DNA of 64,000 bases from Tolypocladium sp. Sup5 PDA-1 (Eukaryota > Ascomycota > Sordariomycetes > Hypocreales > Ophiocordycipitaceae). Under the pieces are notes generated by a model. It had not been told where the DNA came from. It worked only from the letters and a program-made list of their open reading frames with translations, and made no database searches. Below are positions 33,144-43,397 of this stretch, piece by piece. The translations under genes and the position numbers were made by a program. The DNA lies in contig JPHH03000044.1 of NCBI GenBank assembly GCA_000750105.3, positions 186,001 to 250,000 on the forward strand. Reading direction: 5' to 3'. The stretch's first letter is position 1, and the number at the start of each line of letters is the position of its first letter.

Positions 33144-33828
33144 TCATTCGACTGGTCAGGCTATTGTCGAGAACCTCGTCGGCCCCGTGACGGGGGAGCG
33201 CGAGCTGCGGCGGGCTGGTTGGACGCTGGCGGTGCGGATGGTTGGCCGGATGCGACAGACATGTGACGATGATGATGATGATGATGGCGACGACAGCAGG
33301 GGGCTAGCTTGCTTCAGGGTCAGTTCGTGGGCTTCGTAGTTCGTACGCTGGGATGGTTCGTCTGGTTTTCGCGGTGCTCGAAAAAGGGCTGCGCTGCGTC
33401 GTCTGGGGTTGCGGATGCAAGAGTCGGGAAATCGAGGTACGAGGTGCGTCTGGAGAGCTGACCTCATTCCACACGCGCGTTGCCGTTGATGCGATGAGTT
33501 TAGGCCATCCACTGGCCCTGGACACTGGAGATGCCCTAGGTAGGTAGGTACCTTGGGCAGGGCGCCAGGCGCCACAGTACGGCACAGGCGGGATCCCGCG
33601 CACGGGCCGCCTTGAATCGACAACGCCAGATATGACATCCATGCATCGCATCACCTCTTCTCTCCTCACCTATGCATTGTCGAATCTGCATCAGCAATCG
33701 GATTGGGTTTGATTACGCAAGCACGGATAGGTATATCAAGGACGGCTGCATCTTCGGCCCTGCTTCTCCTACATAGACCTCTCACCGCCACAGCCACAGC
33801 CCGCCACTTCATCCTACCCTGCAGATCC
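33144..33828. other. Intergenic: promoter of the VPS9 gene and CYP51A 3' flank
   Basis: No gene is seen. It contains a (GAT)n tract at 33268-33286 and a CCTAGGTAGGTAGGTACC tract at 33535-33552. Confidence 0.5.
33268..33286. repeat. (GAT)n microsatellite
   Basis: Six uninterrupted GAT units upstream of the VPS9-ankyrin-PX gene. Confidence 0.85.
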
Positions 33829-35454
33829 TCACAGAACCGTTTCCGTCGAACTGCCGTATCGACGCTCCCATCGCACGCGGGCCGGCTGTTTCGGCCGAGA
33901 CAGCAAGGACGAATAGTCGGTCTCCGGCACCGTCTTCTGGCCGTCGAGCGTGTAAAAGTGAAAGTTCCTTACCAGAGTCGCAATAATCACGCCCAGGTTG
34001 AGGTACGCAAACTTCTCGCCCACGCAGCGATGGCGGCCGGCTCCAAACGGCAAGTACGGGCTCCGAGTCCCCTTTGAGACGAAGGCGTCTCCGGTCTCTG
34101 CTGCATCATCACCGTCGTCGTCGTCGTCCTCTGCAGCTCGAGACGACTCCCAGCGGTGGGGGTTCCACTCCTCGGCGTTGGGGAAGTGCCTCTCGCTCAA
34201 GGCCGTGACCAAGGGCGAGGCGAGTAGCACTTTGTCCGGTGTCACGACGTACGGCGTGCCTGGCACCGCAATTGGCCTCTTGACTTTGCGCATGACGGAG
34301 TGGATGGCCGCGTGGACGCGCAGCGTTTCCTTGACAACATTGTTCAGCAGCCGAAGCTTGTCCAGGTCCGAGTACTGGAGAGGCGAGAGCTCGCCATTGC
34401 GGCCGAGGTTCTGCATCTGTTCCTGGTACAGCTGCTCCGTGATATCCGGACGGGACGCGAGCCGCAGCATGATCCAGGAACTCGCCGACGACGACGTGTG
34501 CTGCCCGGCCATGAGCAGAGTTATCATCATGTGCGCAATCTCCTTGTCCGGCACCGCGCTTCCGTCCTTGTACGTGCAGTTCATGAGGTTCCATATCATG
34601 TCCGAACCGTCTGCCACACCACTCTTGCGGCGCTTTGCAATGATGTCCATGTATATGGCCCTCATCTTGCCGTGTGCCTCGTCTCTCTTGCGGTTGTGCG
34701 GCAGGGGAGCCCACGGCATCAGGAAGTTGATGGGCTGGAATCCCATGTCGAGGTCATGGTACAGCGCCGCAAACTCGGCCGTAAGCCTGTCCCGCACCTC
34801 GTCTCCCTGGAGGGCTCTGCCGGCCGTGAATATGGTAATCTCCGACATGCTCTTGCACACGTCAAGTGTCCCGCATTCCCCCTTGAAGTCGGCCGCGCCT
34901 TTCAGGTAGTCGAGAACTTCTCGTTCGATAAGGGGCACGTGGCATTCGAGGGCCCGCTGGGTGAGCCCAAACTTGACAAACTTCTTCTGCTCCATCAGTT
35001 TCGAGTTGGGGCAGTCGTATATGACGTCTGAGCCAAAGACGGGCGTCGTCAGGGGGCCGTATATCTCCTCGGCGTTGAGGTCTTGCTGTTTGCCGTTGAG
35101 GATGAACTCGTTGCCTTCGAGACCAAAGTAGCAGGTGATTCGCCTTCCCAGGAGAACAAACGTGAAAATGTCGCCGTACTATATTAAATGCCTTGTTAGC
35201 TGCGAGACGTAAACCAAACTCCACGGCCCGGGTTCGGAACATCGTCAACATGGACTTGCCTTCTCACGGCAGCGAACAAAGAAGCTGTATGGATCCAAAC
35301 CGTATGTTATTGCATTTCCAACGAAAGGAAACCAGTGGAACACGGTTGGCGGCTCGCTCTTGGGCTTTGGAAGCAGTTGACGGAGGATATTGCCGGAAAA
35401 CGCGGCCAGCACGGCGACGACTGCCCAGGGCAGCGCATGCAAGACGGCATCCAT
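33829..35454 (-). CDS. CYP51A: Sterol 14-alpha-demethylase, CYP51A type
   Basis: Two exons (35454-35260, 35178-33829); 514 aa. An ER P450 that removes the 14-alpha-methyl group of eburicol/lanosterol in ergosterol synthesis, and the target of azoles. An N-terminal membrane anchor (about 8-26) and Pro-rich hinge lead to VFHWFPFVGNAITYGLDPY. Further motifs: IYDCPNSKLMEQKKFVKFGL, the I-helix AGQHTSSSASSW, the ExxR helix VVKETLRVH and the haem loop FGAGRHRCVGEKFAY with Cys450. CREKYGD and KFVKFGLTQ resemble Sordariomycete CYP51A more than CYP51B. The 81-bp intron (35179-35259) begins with GC: the donor is AAG|GCAAGT and the acceptor ATATAG|TACGG. This join restores REKYGDIFTF and no GT donor keeps the frame. 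An Asp-rich insert lies before the haem region. Confidence 0.94.
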
Positions 35455-37909
35455 GGTTATCGAGTGGGTCGTTCAGTCGAGTTCTTTCAAGCAATTGATT
35501 TTAATCACAGCATGGAGCTTCGAGTGTTGGTTTCTGATCGGTAGCAGGACCTATCGTCCCAGGCAGAGAGTTGTCGGTCAACATATATGCGAGGACGGGG
35601 GACTCCTTTTGCGGCAGCCTTGGCAACATTTTCACGATTTCGATGCAGGATTCTAAACGAACCAAACTCCAGCCATATAATTTCAACTCGCGTTGGTCAG
35701 CTTCATCCCGTCTAAAGACTGCCATGCTGTACGAGTACGGTGGGTGTCTTCGCCGGTGCAGTCGAGGTTGTCGTATTCGTACTCGGGTCCGTCAGCGCCA
35801 AGGCGCGCAACGGCGCGCACCGCTGAGACGGCATGCAGGTCTCCCAGGACTGGAACCCGTCATTGAATTTCGCTGACCGGTTTCCCCCCCCCCCTTTTTG
35901 ATTCTTTCAAAGGGACTTTGCGCCCCTTGCTTTTTTGGAGCCCGGCAGTGCTTGCAACCGTAAAGAGCTGGGTGAGGCGAGACCGAAGCTACCCACCAAC
36001 GCCGCTTTGTAGCTCTCCCCTATCATATTATCACTTTTACGAAAGCGGCGTGTTTGTCAGCTGAAATGTATGCGTGCAATGTGCTGTCCAGTGTCCGCCC
36101 AACGCACCGGTGCTTTTCTTGTTTTCTTGGGTTTGGTTCTGTTCAGAAGCGCTGTGGTCTGGTGGATACAGCGCGTGGAACATTGGCTTGAGCCCCTGGA
36201 AGACTGCCTCTCACCTTCATCCACAGTCCACACAACTGCGTAAACGGGCGTACTGGCCTTCGGTGCTATATTCGCACAAGCCATACGAAGCTGAGTCGGG
36301 TTGACAGTGGGCATGGTTGGTGGTCGAATCTACTCGTACAGAGAGCACTTGGGTGCCTTGGGCTCGTCTCATGAGCATCACGACATGTCCATTGACGATG
36401 CAGGCATTGCGAGCTGACGCCAGCATGCGGGGCGAGTTTCGGAGGAGGACGAACAAAGGCACCGCTCTCCACCCCCAGTACCCCAGTATTCGTACCATTG
36501 TGGCAATGCGGGCTTGGCGGGGAGGATAAGTTAAAGCGCGAGCCGTCGTCCAGGTCTCCAGGATGCCACTTCTCCACGAGCAAACGGCCGCGACTCGGAT
36601 ATATTAGCTCCCGTACCAAGGACTAGCACTGATGGGAGTTTTGCCCCCCCGGCCTTATCCTTACTTGGCATCCTAACATTGTCAATTGAACAGCATCGCG
36701 GGCTTGGCAGCCTAAAGGAAAGTTGCTTGCGTCGTCTCGTCCGACATTTCCAAACGAGCCAAAACTTTGTCCGCCAGTGCATAAATTATCGACCCGTCCG
36801 CCTTCCTTCGCTCGGACAGTCGCTGATAATCGTGGTAGCCGGGGCCCCGCGATGTCGGGGGCCCTCGACTCATCGTTTGATATGGGAAAAGTACGGCATT
36901 ATGCTTTACTGCATGACAGTGGCATGCCAAGGACCACAATCAGCTCACGGCCACCGCTCTCACCATAGCAAAGGTAGAGTCCAACGTTGCCCAAGCATAC
37001 GGATACTATACTTTGCATTGCCCATAAGTGACGGGGACTTCTTGTCAACGTCTATGCACAACGATTTGAGTTTGGACCAAATTCGGCGCAGGGGAGGAGG
37101 CATGCACCTGGCGAGGCGGCAACACCGTCCTGCAAAGGAATGCAGTCATACGAGAGCCAAGTTTAACATGAGGCATAGTCCCTACCTATAACCAACAACA
37201 TCTCGTATAGTTTGCTTAGATATGAAAGCCGTACCGTGTAGCATAGAAATCTTTTTCTTCCTCGTTTAAGGCTTCATGTTCGATATCGAGAGCCGTGATC
37301 AAGCCTCGCTGGGGCTCTGATCGTGTATGACATACCAAGCGATTGGCTTTGGCTGAGGTCCCCGCGGACATGATACTGGCGGTTTCCAATAGTTATGAAT
37401 GTCATACGATGTGGAAATATTAAGAAGGGGGTGGCTGTCAGCGGGGGGCGAAAGTATCATCATCTTAACCCAGGCTTTAATTAACTCAACACGGAAAATA
37501 ATCATGCTCTAACGTCATGAATTAATAGCAAAACTTGTGGCTATGGTACACGTAGACTTGTAACCCTTGTTCGCCAGTAGAAGATGTAGAAGATACGATG
37601 GCGTGCGGACGCATACCGTGAACGAGTCACGCCAGATGCTAGTATGCTATAGGCCTTGGCTGCCGACCCCAGACTCGGCCGAGCCAAGGACATGTTCATG
37701 AATCCGCGAGCAGTTTAATTATTGCTCTTCATGCGACTTGCATGACATACAAGGCTTGTTCATGAGTACTTGTCGATGAAAAGGTGTATATATAGCCCTC
37801 TGCTTTCGTCAATCTGAACTCGGTGTCTCTCCAAGCCTTTCAAGCTACAGTCGATCGCTGGACTATTCGCTCGTCGTTTCCTTTACCAACAGCTTCATCT
37901 TTGGGAACT
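35455..37909. other. Long gene-poor region between CYP51A and the secreted papain-fold gene
   Basis: 2.45 kb with only short, unconvincing frames. The base composition is more A/T-rich than in the flanking genes, especially 37150-37800. A C-run lies at 35884-35894 and another near 36644. The left part should hold the CYP51A promoter. No repeat copy, transposase remnant or RNA gene was recognised. Confidence 0.5.
37786..37793 (+). promoter_or_regulatory. TATA box of the secreted papain-fold gene
   Basis: TATATATA about 120 bp upstream of the start codon at 37910, in an otherwise mixed-composition stretch; a strong core promoter element for a fungal gene. Confidence 0.6.
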
Positions 37910-39397
37910 ATGAGAGCCTCCTCTCTGTCCGTGCTTTTCAGCACACTGCTGAGCCTTCAGCAGGCTAGTGCCAGTGTCATTCGTGCCTCGACCGGCAACA
38001 ATGCTGCCCTTGACACTTACTCGGACATCTCTTCTGGTCTGGACAACGCCGCTACGGGCAGCAACACCAGTAAGTTCCAGGGTGCCAGGGAACAGGCTTA
38101 TTCATAGCTGAATCCCGGACGCTGATCTCTATCTAGACAACGTTGATGGCGCCGCAAAAATCGACTCTATCCATCGACGAGATGAAATGGAACTCCAATC
38201 GCTTGCCGCCCTCACCAATTGGCTGAGGCAGACACCTGTGCGGGCCGACTGCTTTTTTGTTACGGCTGCCCGCCTCCTCGGCACGACAGTTCAAGACATT
38301 TCGAATCGCGCTGGCGTTGCCGTGCCTCAGCCAGGCACGGCTGGTATCCAGTTAAACGACATGGAATCTGCACTCCAAAGACTCGGTCTCCGCTTTCGTG
38401 TATGGACATACCGCGAGGACGGCCAGGCCACTGGAGGAGGCCCGATTCGGAATCTGCGCGGCGTGCCGGAGAGTACTGCATATCCAGCGGTTGGTGCGTC
38501 GCGTGTTATGGGTGCTGCGTACCGTCGCCCCGACGGCAGTGGCCATGTTGTCATCGTTCGGTTAGTATAAGACTAACGGCCTGTCTATTGACGTCTGTGA
38601 ATGATACTAATGTTTTTGATTTTCAGGAATGCCGGAAGGCCGTATAGGCGCTATGTTGACTACCAGGCAGATCCCAACGGTGCGGACGCAACCCAAGATG
38701 CACGCAATTCGAGGATCTTTGCCTACTTTGCTGTCGATACAGACAGCTCCTCTGGTGAATTTATTCAGAATCAGAGGTTGGCGATTGAGCAGATGGAAAT
38801 CGATGAAGAACTGGCACATGTGGACGAACCAATGGACGTTGATCCCTCTCCAGATGGTTCAGAACCCATGGACGTTGACAGAGACCCCGTCACAGGAGGA
38901 GTCGATCTTAACATATTGCCAGCCGACGTATTGCAACGAATCAGAGACAACCTCCTGCCAGAGGCCGAATGCGCCGCTCTCCTTGGTTTGGCACTAATCC
39001 ACGCGTCGCACCTACATGGACCACGATCAATTGCCGAGATCGGATTGGCAGTTCGCGCCGACAATGGTATAGGCATCCGCCCCGTACCAATACTATCGTC
39101 TGTTCGAGGACTGACAGCTGCTGCAGCGCCGACCGGTGACAAGTGTACGAAGCTGAAGGCTATGGTAACGCCGAAGAGCCGCAAAAGGCCAACCCTCGGC
39201 AATGAGCCGCAGCCCAGCGGCGATGAAGGTAAGTGACACCTTGAGCAAGCGACAAACACTGTTCTTTATGCTGACTAGTCATTGTAGCGCCGAAGGAGAA
39301 GCCGAAGGAGACACATAAGCCCCCTATTCACGACGAGTTGCGACGAACGTCGGAGGATGTCCATAATGGCCCTGTTCGCGACGAGCTTCGCATCTAA
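37910..39397 (+). CDS. Predicted secreted papain-fold (Cys-His-Asp) protein, possible effector or toxin-like
   Basis: Four exons (37910-38069, 38137-38560, 38627-39228, 39288-39397), introns of 59-67 bp, all with good GT-AG sites; 431 aa. Residues 1-20 read as a signal peptide with a leucine-rich core and an Ala-Ser-Ala cleavage region. A propeptide-like Ser/Thr/Asn stretch follows, then a dibasic RR at 67-68, a Kex2-type site. The next block has Cys92 in DCFFVTAARLLG, His190 in GSGHVVIVR and Asp206 in RYVDYQ, the order and local context of papain-fold enzymes of the C39/Tox-PL type. The C-terminal half holds two EPMDVD copies (about 262 and 274) and a basic PKSRKRP (377-383) that could be a nuclear signal. 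Activity and target are unknown, and the toxin-like label is an inference from motif layout only. It may instead be a secreted peptidase. Confidence 0.8.
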
Positions 39398-39471
39398 CGT
39401 GTTGGGGACTGACACATATCCCGAGGCAGAGAGGTCCGGGGGGGACAGACAGCTATTAGGGCAGAGACCCT

Positions 39472-39479
39472 TTTAAATA
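39472..39479 (+). promoter_or_regulatory. TATA-like element before the interrupted reading frame
   Basis: TTTAAATA lies about 120 bp upstream of the ATG at 39597, and a pyrimidine-rich 5' UTR-like stretch (39508-39596) follows. The spacing matches that in the preceding gene. Confidence 0.4.
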
Positions 39480-39596
39480 GGGGCTCGTGCCGCCCTTCCT
39501 TGGTTTTAACGAATTCATTCTTTTCGCTTTCTTTACACACACAACGAGCTTTTTCTCAATCGTCTCTGGCCAATTGACTCTCACTGTTGCATCTCC

Positions 39597-39893
39597 ATGG
39601 GTCAACTCAAGGATATGTCTCCGCTAGCCCCGGTCGCGGCAACTGCGGCGTATCCAGCGCTCTCAAATATGGACAGTCAGGGGCAGCGGTAGTACGGTCA
39701 GTCGCTTCAAAAGTACAACCTCCTCAACGATCGACTCAGTGGCAAGGATCGCGCCGCTTGGGTCTACATCGTACGCAATCTCGTGTCCACTGGGTCCACC
39801 AAGATCATATCCAACAATTACTTCGCCAAGGTTGCAAAGGAACAGGAGCGCTGGGTCGCTTTTTGTGCTCACCTGAATCGTGTATCCCTGTGA
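39597..39893 (+). pseudogene. Small reading frame interrupted by an in-frame TAG, function unknown
   Basis: From ATG 39597 the frame runs 31 codons to TAG at 39690-39692, then continues open in the same frame for 66 codons to TGA at 39891-39893. The part after the TAG has the C/G-ending codon bias of real genes here and a plausible protein character (for example SLQKYNLLNDRLSGKDRAAW). The minus strand in the same register lacks stops for 660 bp, the usual shadow of a coding frame that avoids TTA, CTA and TCA. No ATG follows the TAG in frame. The same frame is open again from 39894 to 40160, with weaker bias. Possible explanations: a C-to-T nonsense change (CAG to TAG), a missed intron, or readthrough. 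No family recognised. Confidence 0.4.
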
Positions 39894-40306
39894 TTCGGTC
39901 GAGAAATGCTCTGCCTTCAGGTCATCCAAGATCTCACAAATGGAGATAGACTTGGGAAGCGAACTTCGGTTCGATTCGTCGCGAATAAAGTCGCAGTGGT
40001 CTTTTCGCATTCGTCGTGGGCACAGGACCCTTCCGCTATACCTCCAGGAGGAGTTGAGGATGGAAAATATAAAAGAAAACGGCTCATGCCTCCGACCACT
40101 TCGCAAGGCATATATCTCGAGCCCCAACACAATGCGCCCCGTAGTAGAAAAGCAAGATGATGCAAACGTGAGACCGTCTCTCCTGTCTCCGTGACGCCGC
40201 GCCCCTGCAGCAGACCACACCCTCGTCGCCGTCCGGATGGCGCCAATCGCACACAAATGCTCGCATGTACCGATCCCCATGTATCCAAAACAAGAAACAC
40301 CAAGGC
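39894..40306. other. Region between the interrupted frame and the permease 3' end
   Basis: It probably contains the 3' UTR of the permease on the minus strand. The plus frame continuing from the interrupted reading frame is open to 40160, but its codon bias is weak, so it is not called as a gene. Confidence 0.4.
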
Positions 40307-42136
40307 CTAGAACGAACTCCACAGCTTCTTCCAGAACGGCACTTTCTCAGCCTGCACAAACGCCTCATCCCCGGGCACGATCCCCTTTTGATCCAAGTCC
40401 ATTCTCCTGCCGCTGTCGATGTCGATCTCCCAGCTGCGCTTGAACCTGTCCGTGCGTCTCCAGTAAAGCTTACACACCACATAGATGATTCCGAATAGCG
40501 GAAGGAGGATATAGGCGTCGACGAAGTTGCCAGCGTCGAACGGCGACAGAGTCGTCCAGCCCTGGATCAGAGCCAGAAAGACATTGGCCGCAAGACCAAA
40601 GTATGCAATGTACGGGTAAAACATGCTCTTGAAGGGAATCTCGCTCACGCTGCGCTTCTGTGTCGTCCACGCGCGACGGAAGCGGATGTGGATGAAGCTG
40701 ATGCTGGCCCAGACGAGGAAAGTGCTGACTCCGGATAAGTTGACAATGTAGCCGTAGGCCTTGGAGGCTCCGGTCGAGACGTTCATCATGGATATGGCGC
40801 CAACGGCGTTAGTGATCAGAATGGCCCAGACGGGGACGCCGCCCTTGTTTGTCCAGCCAATGAATCGGGGTGCCTTGCCGGACTGGGCCATGTAAAAGAT
40901 GGTCCGGGAACCGATGTATATGGAGGAGTTGATGGCCGACACGCAGGTGATGAGGATGAAGGCGTTGATGAGATGGACGCCTGGGGTTGATAGTTAGTAT
41001 TGAACTGTTGCTGGGGAGCAGGGTGAAAACGAACCTCCTTGCCAACCGGCATTCTGAATAGCAATGGTCATGGGGCTCTGGAGAGCCTTTGCTCCTCCGT
41101 TGACAAGGCCATCGGCGTTGGCAGGGCACGTTATGCCGAAGAAAAGAGCACTTCCCATGTAGACGAAGATAATTCTCCAGAACACCTGGCGAATGGCTTG
41201 AGGAACTGCAACACCAGGATTCCTCGTCTCAGTCGCAGCCACGGCGACAGACTCAACCCCTGAATAAAAGGTACTGCAGAAGACGAAGACGGAAGCAACT
41301 CCTCTGAAGCCATTGTTGTTGAAGGCGCCGGGGTCGTTCCAGTATCTGAAGCCGAGCGGCTCGGTCTGGCCTTTGAGCCCCCCGGCAGCGTACACGATGG
41401 ACCAGATAAAGTAGGCCGTAAGACCCAGGATCTTGAAAAGGGCGAGCCAGAACTCGGCCTCGCCAAAGGCCTCGACGCCGAGGAGCTGGAAGCCGGAGAA
41501 GAGGAACCAGAGGATGAGGAAGAAGCCCCAGAGCGGCACCTTGGGGGCCCAGTAGGTGAGGATGCTGCAGACGACGTTGTACTCGTTGGCGAGGACGGCG
41601 GCCCAGATGATGAAGTAGTTCCAGCCGACGGCGACGGAAAAGGACTTGTCGACCATGCGCTCGGCAAGGGAGACGAATGAGCCGCCTCCGGGGAAGAGCG
41701 TCGTCACCTCACCAAGCGATTGCATTATCGAGAACGCGATTATGCCTGTAAATGAAGCCCGTCAGTAACTAGCCTTTAACAATGACCCGACTGCTTGTTT
41801 TCCTTTCAATTGGAAGACGCAAAAAAACGTACCAATGAGTCCGAAGCCAATGAGCAGCGACGCGGGGCCGCCGTTGTTCAAGGCGCCTCCCGCGCCGACG
41901 AGTAACCCGGGCCCGATAATGCCGGCGAGCGCCATCATGGACAGATGGCGATTCTTCAGCCCGCGCTTCACGCCCGAGTCCGGGTCCATGGTGCTGCCGT
42001 CGCTAACCTCGAAGGCGGGCGCGTCGTCAACGGCGCCGTAATTCTCGGTCGAGGCGCCGTCGGCCGGATGCGGCTCACCGGCCAGCTTGCCGCCGCTGCC
42101 GCCGTCGAGGCTCCTCCGGCGTCCGAACATGGGCAT
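40307..42136 (-). CDS. Amino-acid permease (fungal YAT/AAP family)
   Basis: Three exons: 42136-41833, 41745-41035, 40980-40307; introns of 87 and 54 bp; 562 aa. A plasma-membrane transporter with twelve predicted helices. Family signatures: an N-terminal cytosolic tail, then RHLSMMALAGIIGPGLLVGAG, the second-helix GEVTTLFPGGGSFVSLAERMVD, NYFIIWAAVLANEYN, FVFCSTFYSGVESVAVAATE and INSSIYIGSRTIFYMA. These define proton-coupled amino-acid permeases of the yeast YAT family. The substrate range cannot be read from sequence. Both splices rejoin helices (IGFGLIGIIAFSIMQSLGE and GWQGGVHLINAF). The open frame extends upstream of the chosen ATG, but MPMFGRRRS is preferred because upstream residues look like UTR. 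It runs towards the interrupted frame at 39.6 kb. Confidence 0.93.
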
Positions 42137-43397
42137 CTTTTGCTGGGGGTTTTTTTTTCGTGCCGGACGAGGAGCCGAGGGGGGAAGAGGAAAGGGGATT
42201 TTGAGAAAAGAAGAATCAGAGGAGCGGGGGGGAGGGGGGGATATGAGAAGAGACGGAAGTCGCATGCAGCACCTGGCATTTGTGATGAAATGCTGCGCGC
42301 TGCGCTGTGCTGCGGCGAGATAGACAGCTGCGCGCGCTAGCAAAATCGCTGAATCGCTGAAACTGCAACGAGAGCAGAGAAAAGGCATCCACCATCGCCA
42401 TCGGGGGACCCGCCCAGTCTAACGCACACGGGAAGGGCGTGGCCTGTCCTTTGCCGGTTGAGAGGCTGTGAGGTTGAAGCTGGCTGAACTCCGTCCATCA
42501 CGTCATCGCGAGATGCGCCTCGCCAACAAGGGACCCGGCTCGACTTTTCCATTGCGAACCGCCAACAGCCAATGCCATGCAGGATCCAGGCGAGAAATGG
42601 TCAATGCGACCTCGGGGATGCCGAGGGATCAGAAAAGGGAAATAGAAACTTCAATAGTCTTGCCGTCTTCTTGTGCTGCCAACAAATAGACGTGCGTGCC
42701 CCTGGACAATGTGACGAGACACGCAGACGCCAAATGGCACATCGTCTCCGTCTCCTCCCATCGCCACTATCCGTTCCTGGCACCGAGCTAGAACGATGTT
42801 GGACCCGCTGCCTGCATCTCTCGCTGGCGGATTCAGCGCCATGAATCCGGGGTACTTGAAGATGCTTTCTAGAAAATGGCAGTGAGCAGCATGCCACTGT
42901 TCCATCGACAAACTACACGTGGTAGTAGGGAAGCATGGGAGGGAGGCAGGGGCGTGCCTGCGCCGTCGCCTCGTGGCCTTGAGACATTTCTTTCGGACGT
43001 CTTGGCCCGTGGTGCGCGGCATGGCGTCGAGCACGTCAGAGACGCCGCCGTTGTCGAAAGACCCTTTTTTATGCTCCCCTTTTCCGGCGGATGAGGCGAA
43101 CAATGACTAGCCAATAACCACGATGTGCCGTACGGGCCGGACCATGACCCTGTTCGGCACATGCCGCCGTGTAGCCTCGTTTCGGCATCACGGACTCGGC
43201 TTGTCAGCGGCCCATAAGAGACAGTCCGGTCCGGCTCCGTTCACAAGGAGTAAAACTTCTTACCTTGGATGTGACTCCGTGGTACGGGGTATGCTCCGTA
43301 ACAAACAAGTATGCTTGCTCTGTAAAGATGCTGCGGCATAACGCCATATAAACGACAAGACTACCCTAGGTGGTATCAACACCAGGGATCTTGTCTC
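42137..43397. other. Intergenic: permease promoter and PARG-like gene 3' flank
   Basis: 1.26 kb with no recognisable gene. Short frames on both strands lack family motifs. A poly-A/T-rich patch at 42146-42240 lies in the permease leader. Confidence 0.5.

Noticed and set aside
39663..40322. 219-codon minus-strand frame over the interrupted reading frame
   Set aside because: It is in the antisense register that stays open when the plus strand avoids TTA, CTA and TCA; codon bias favours the plus strand.
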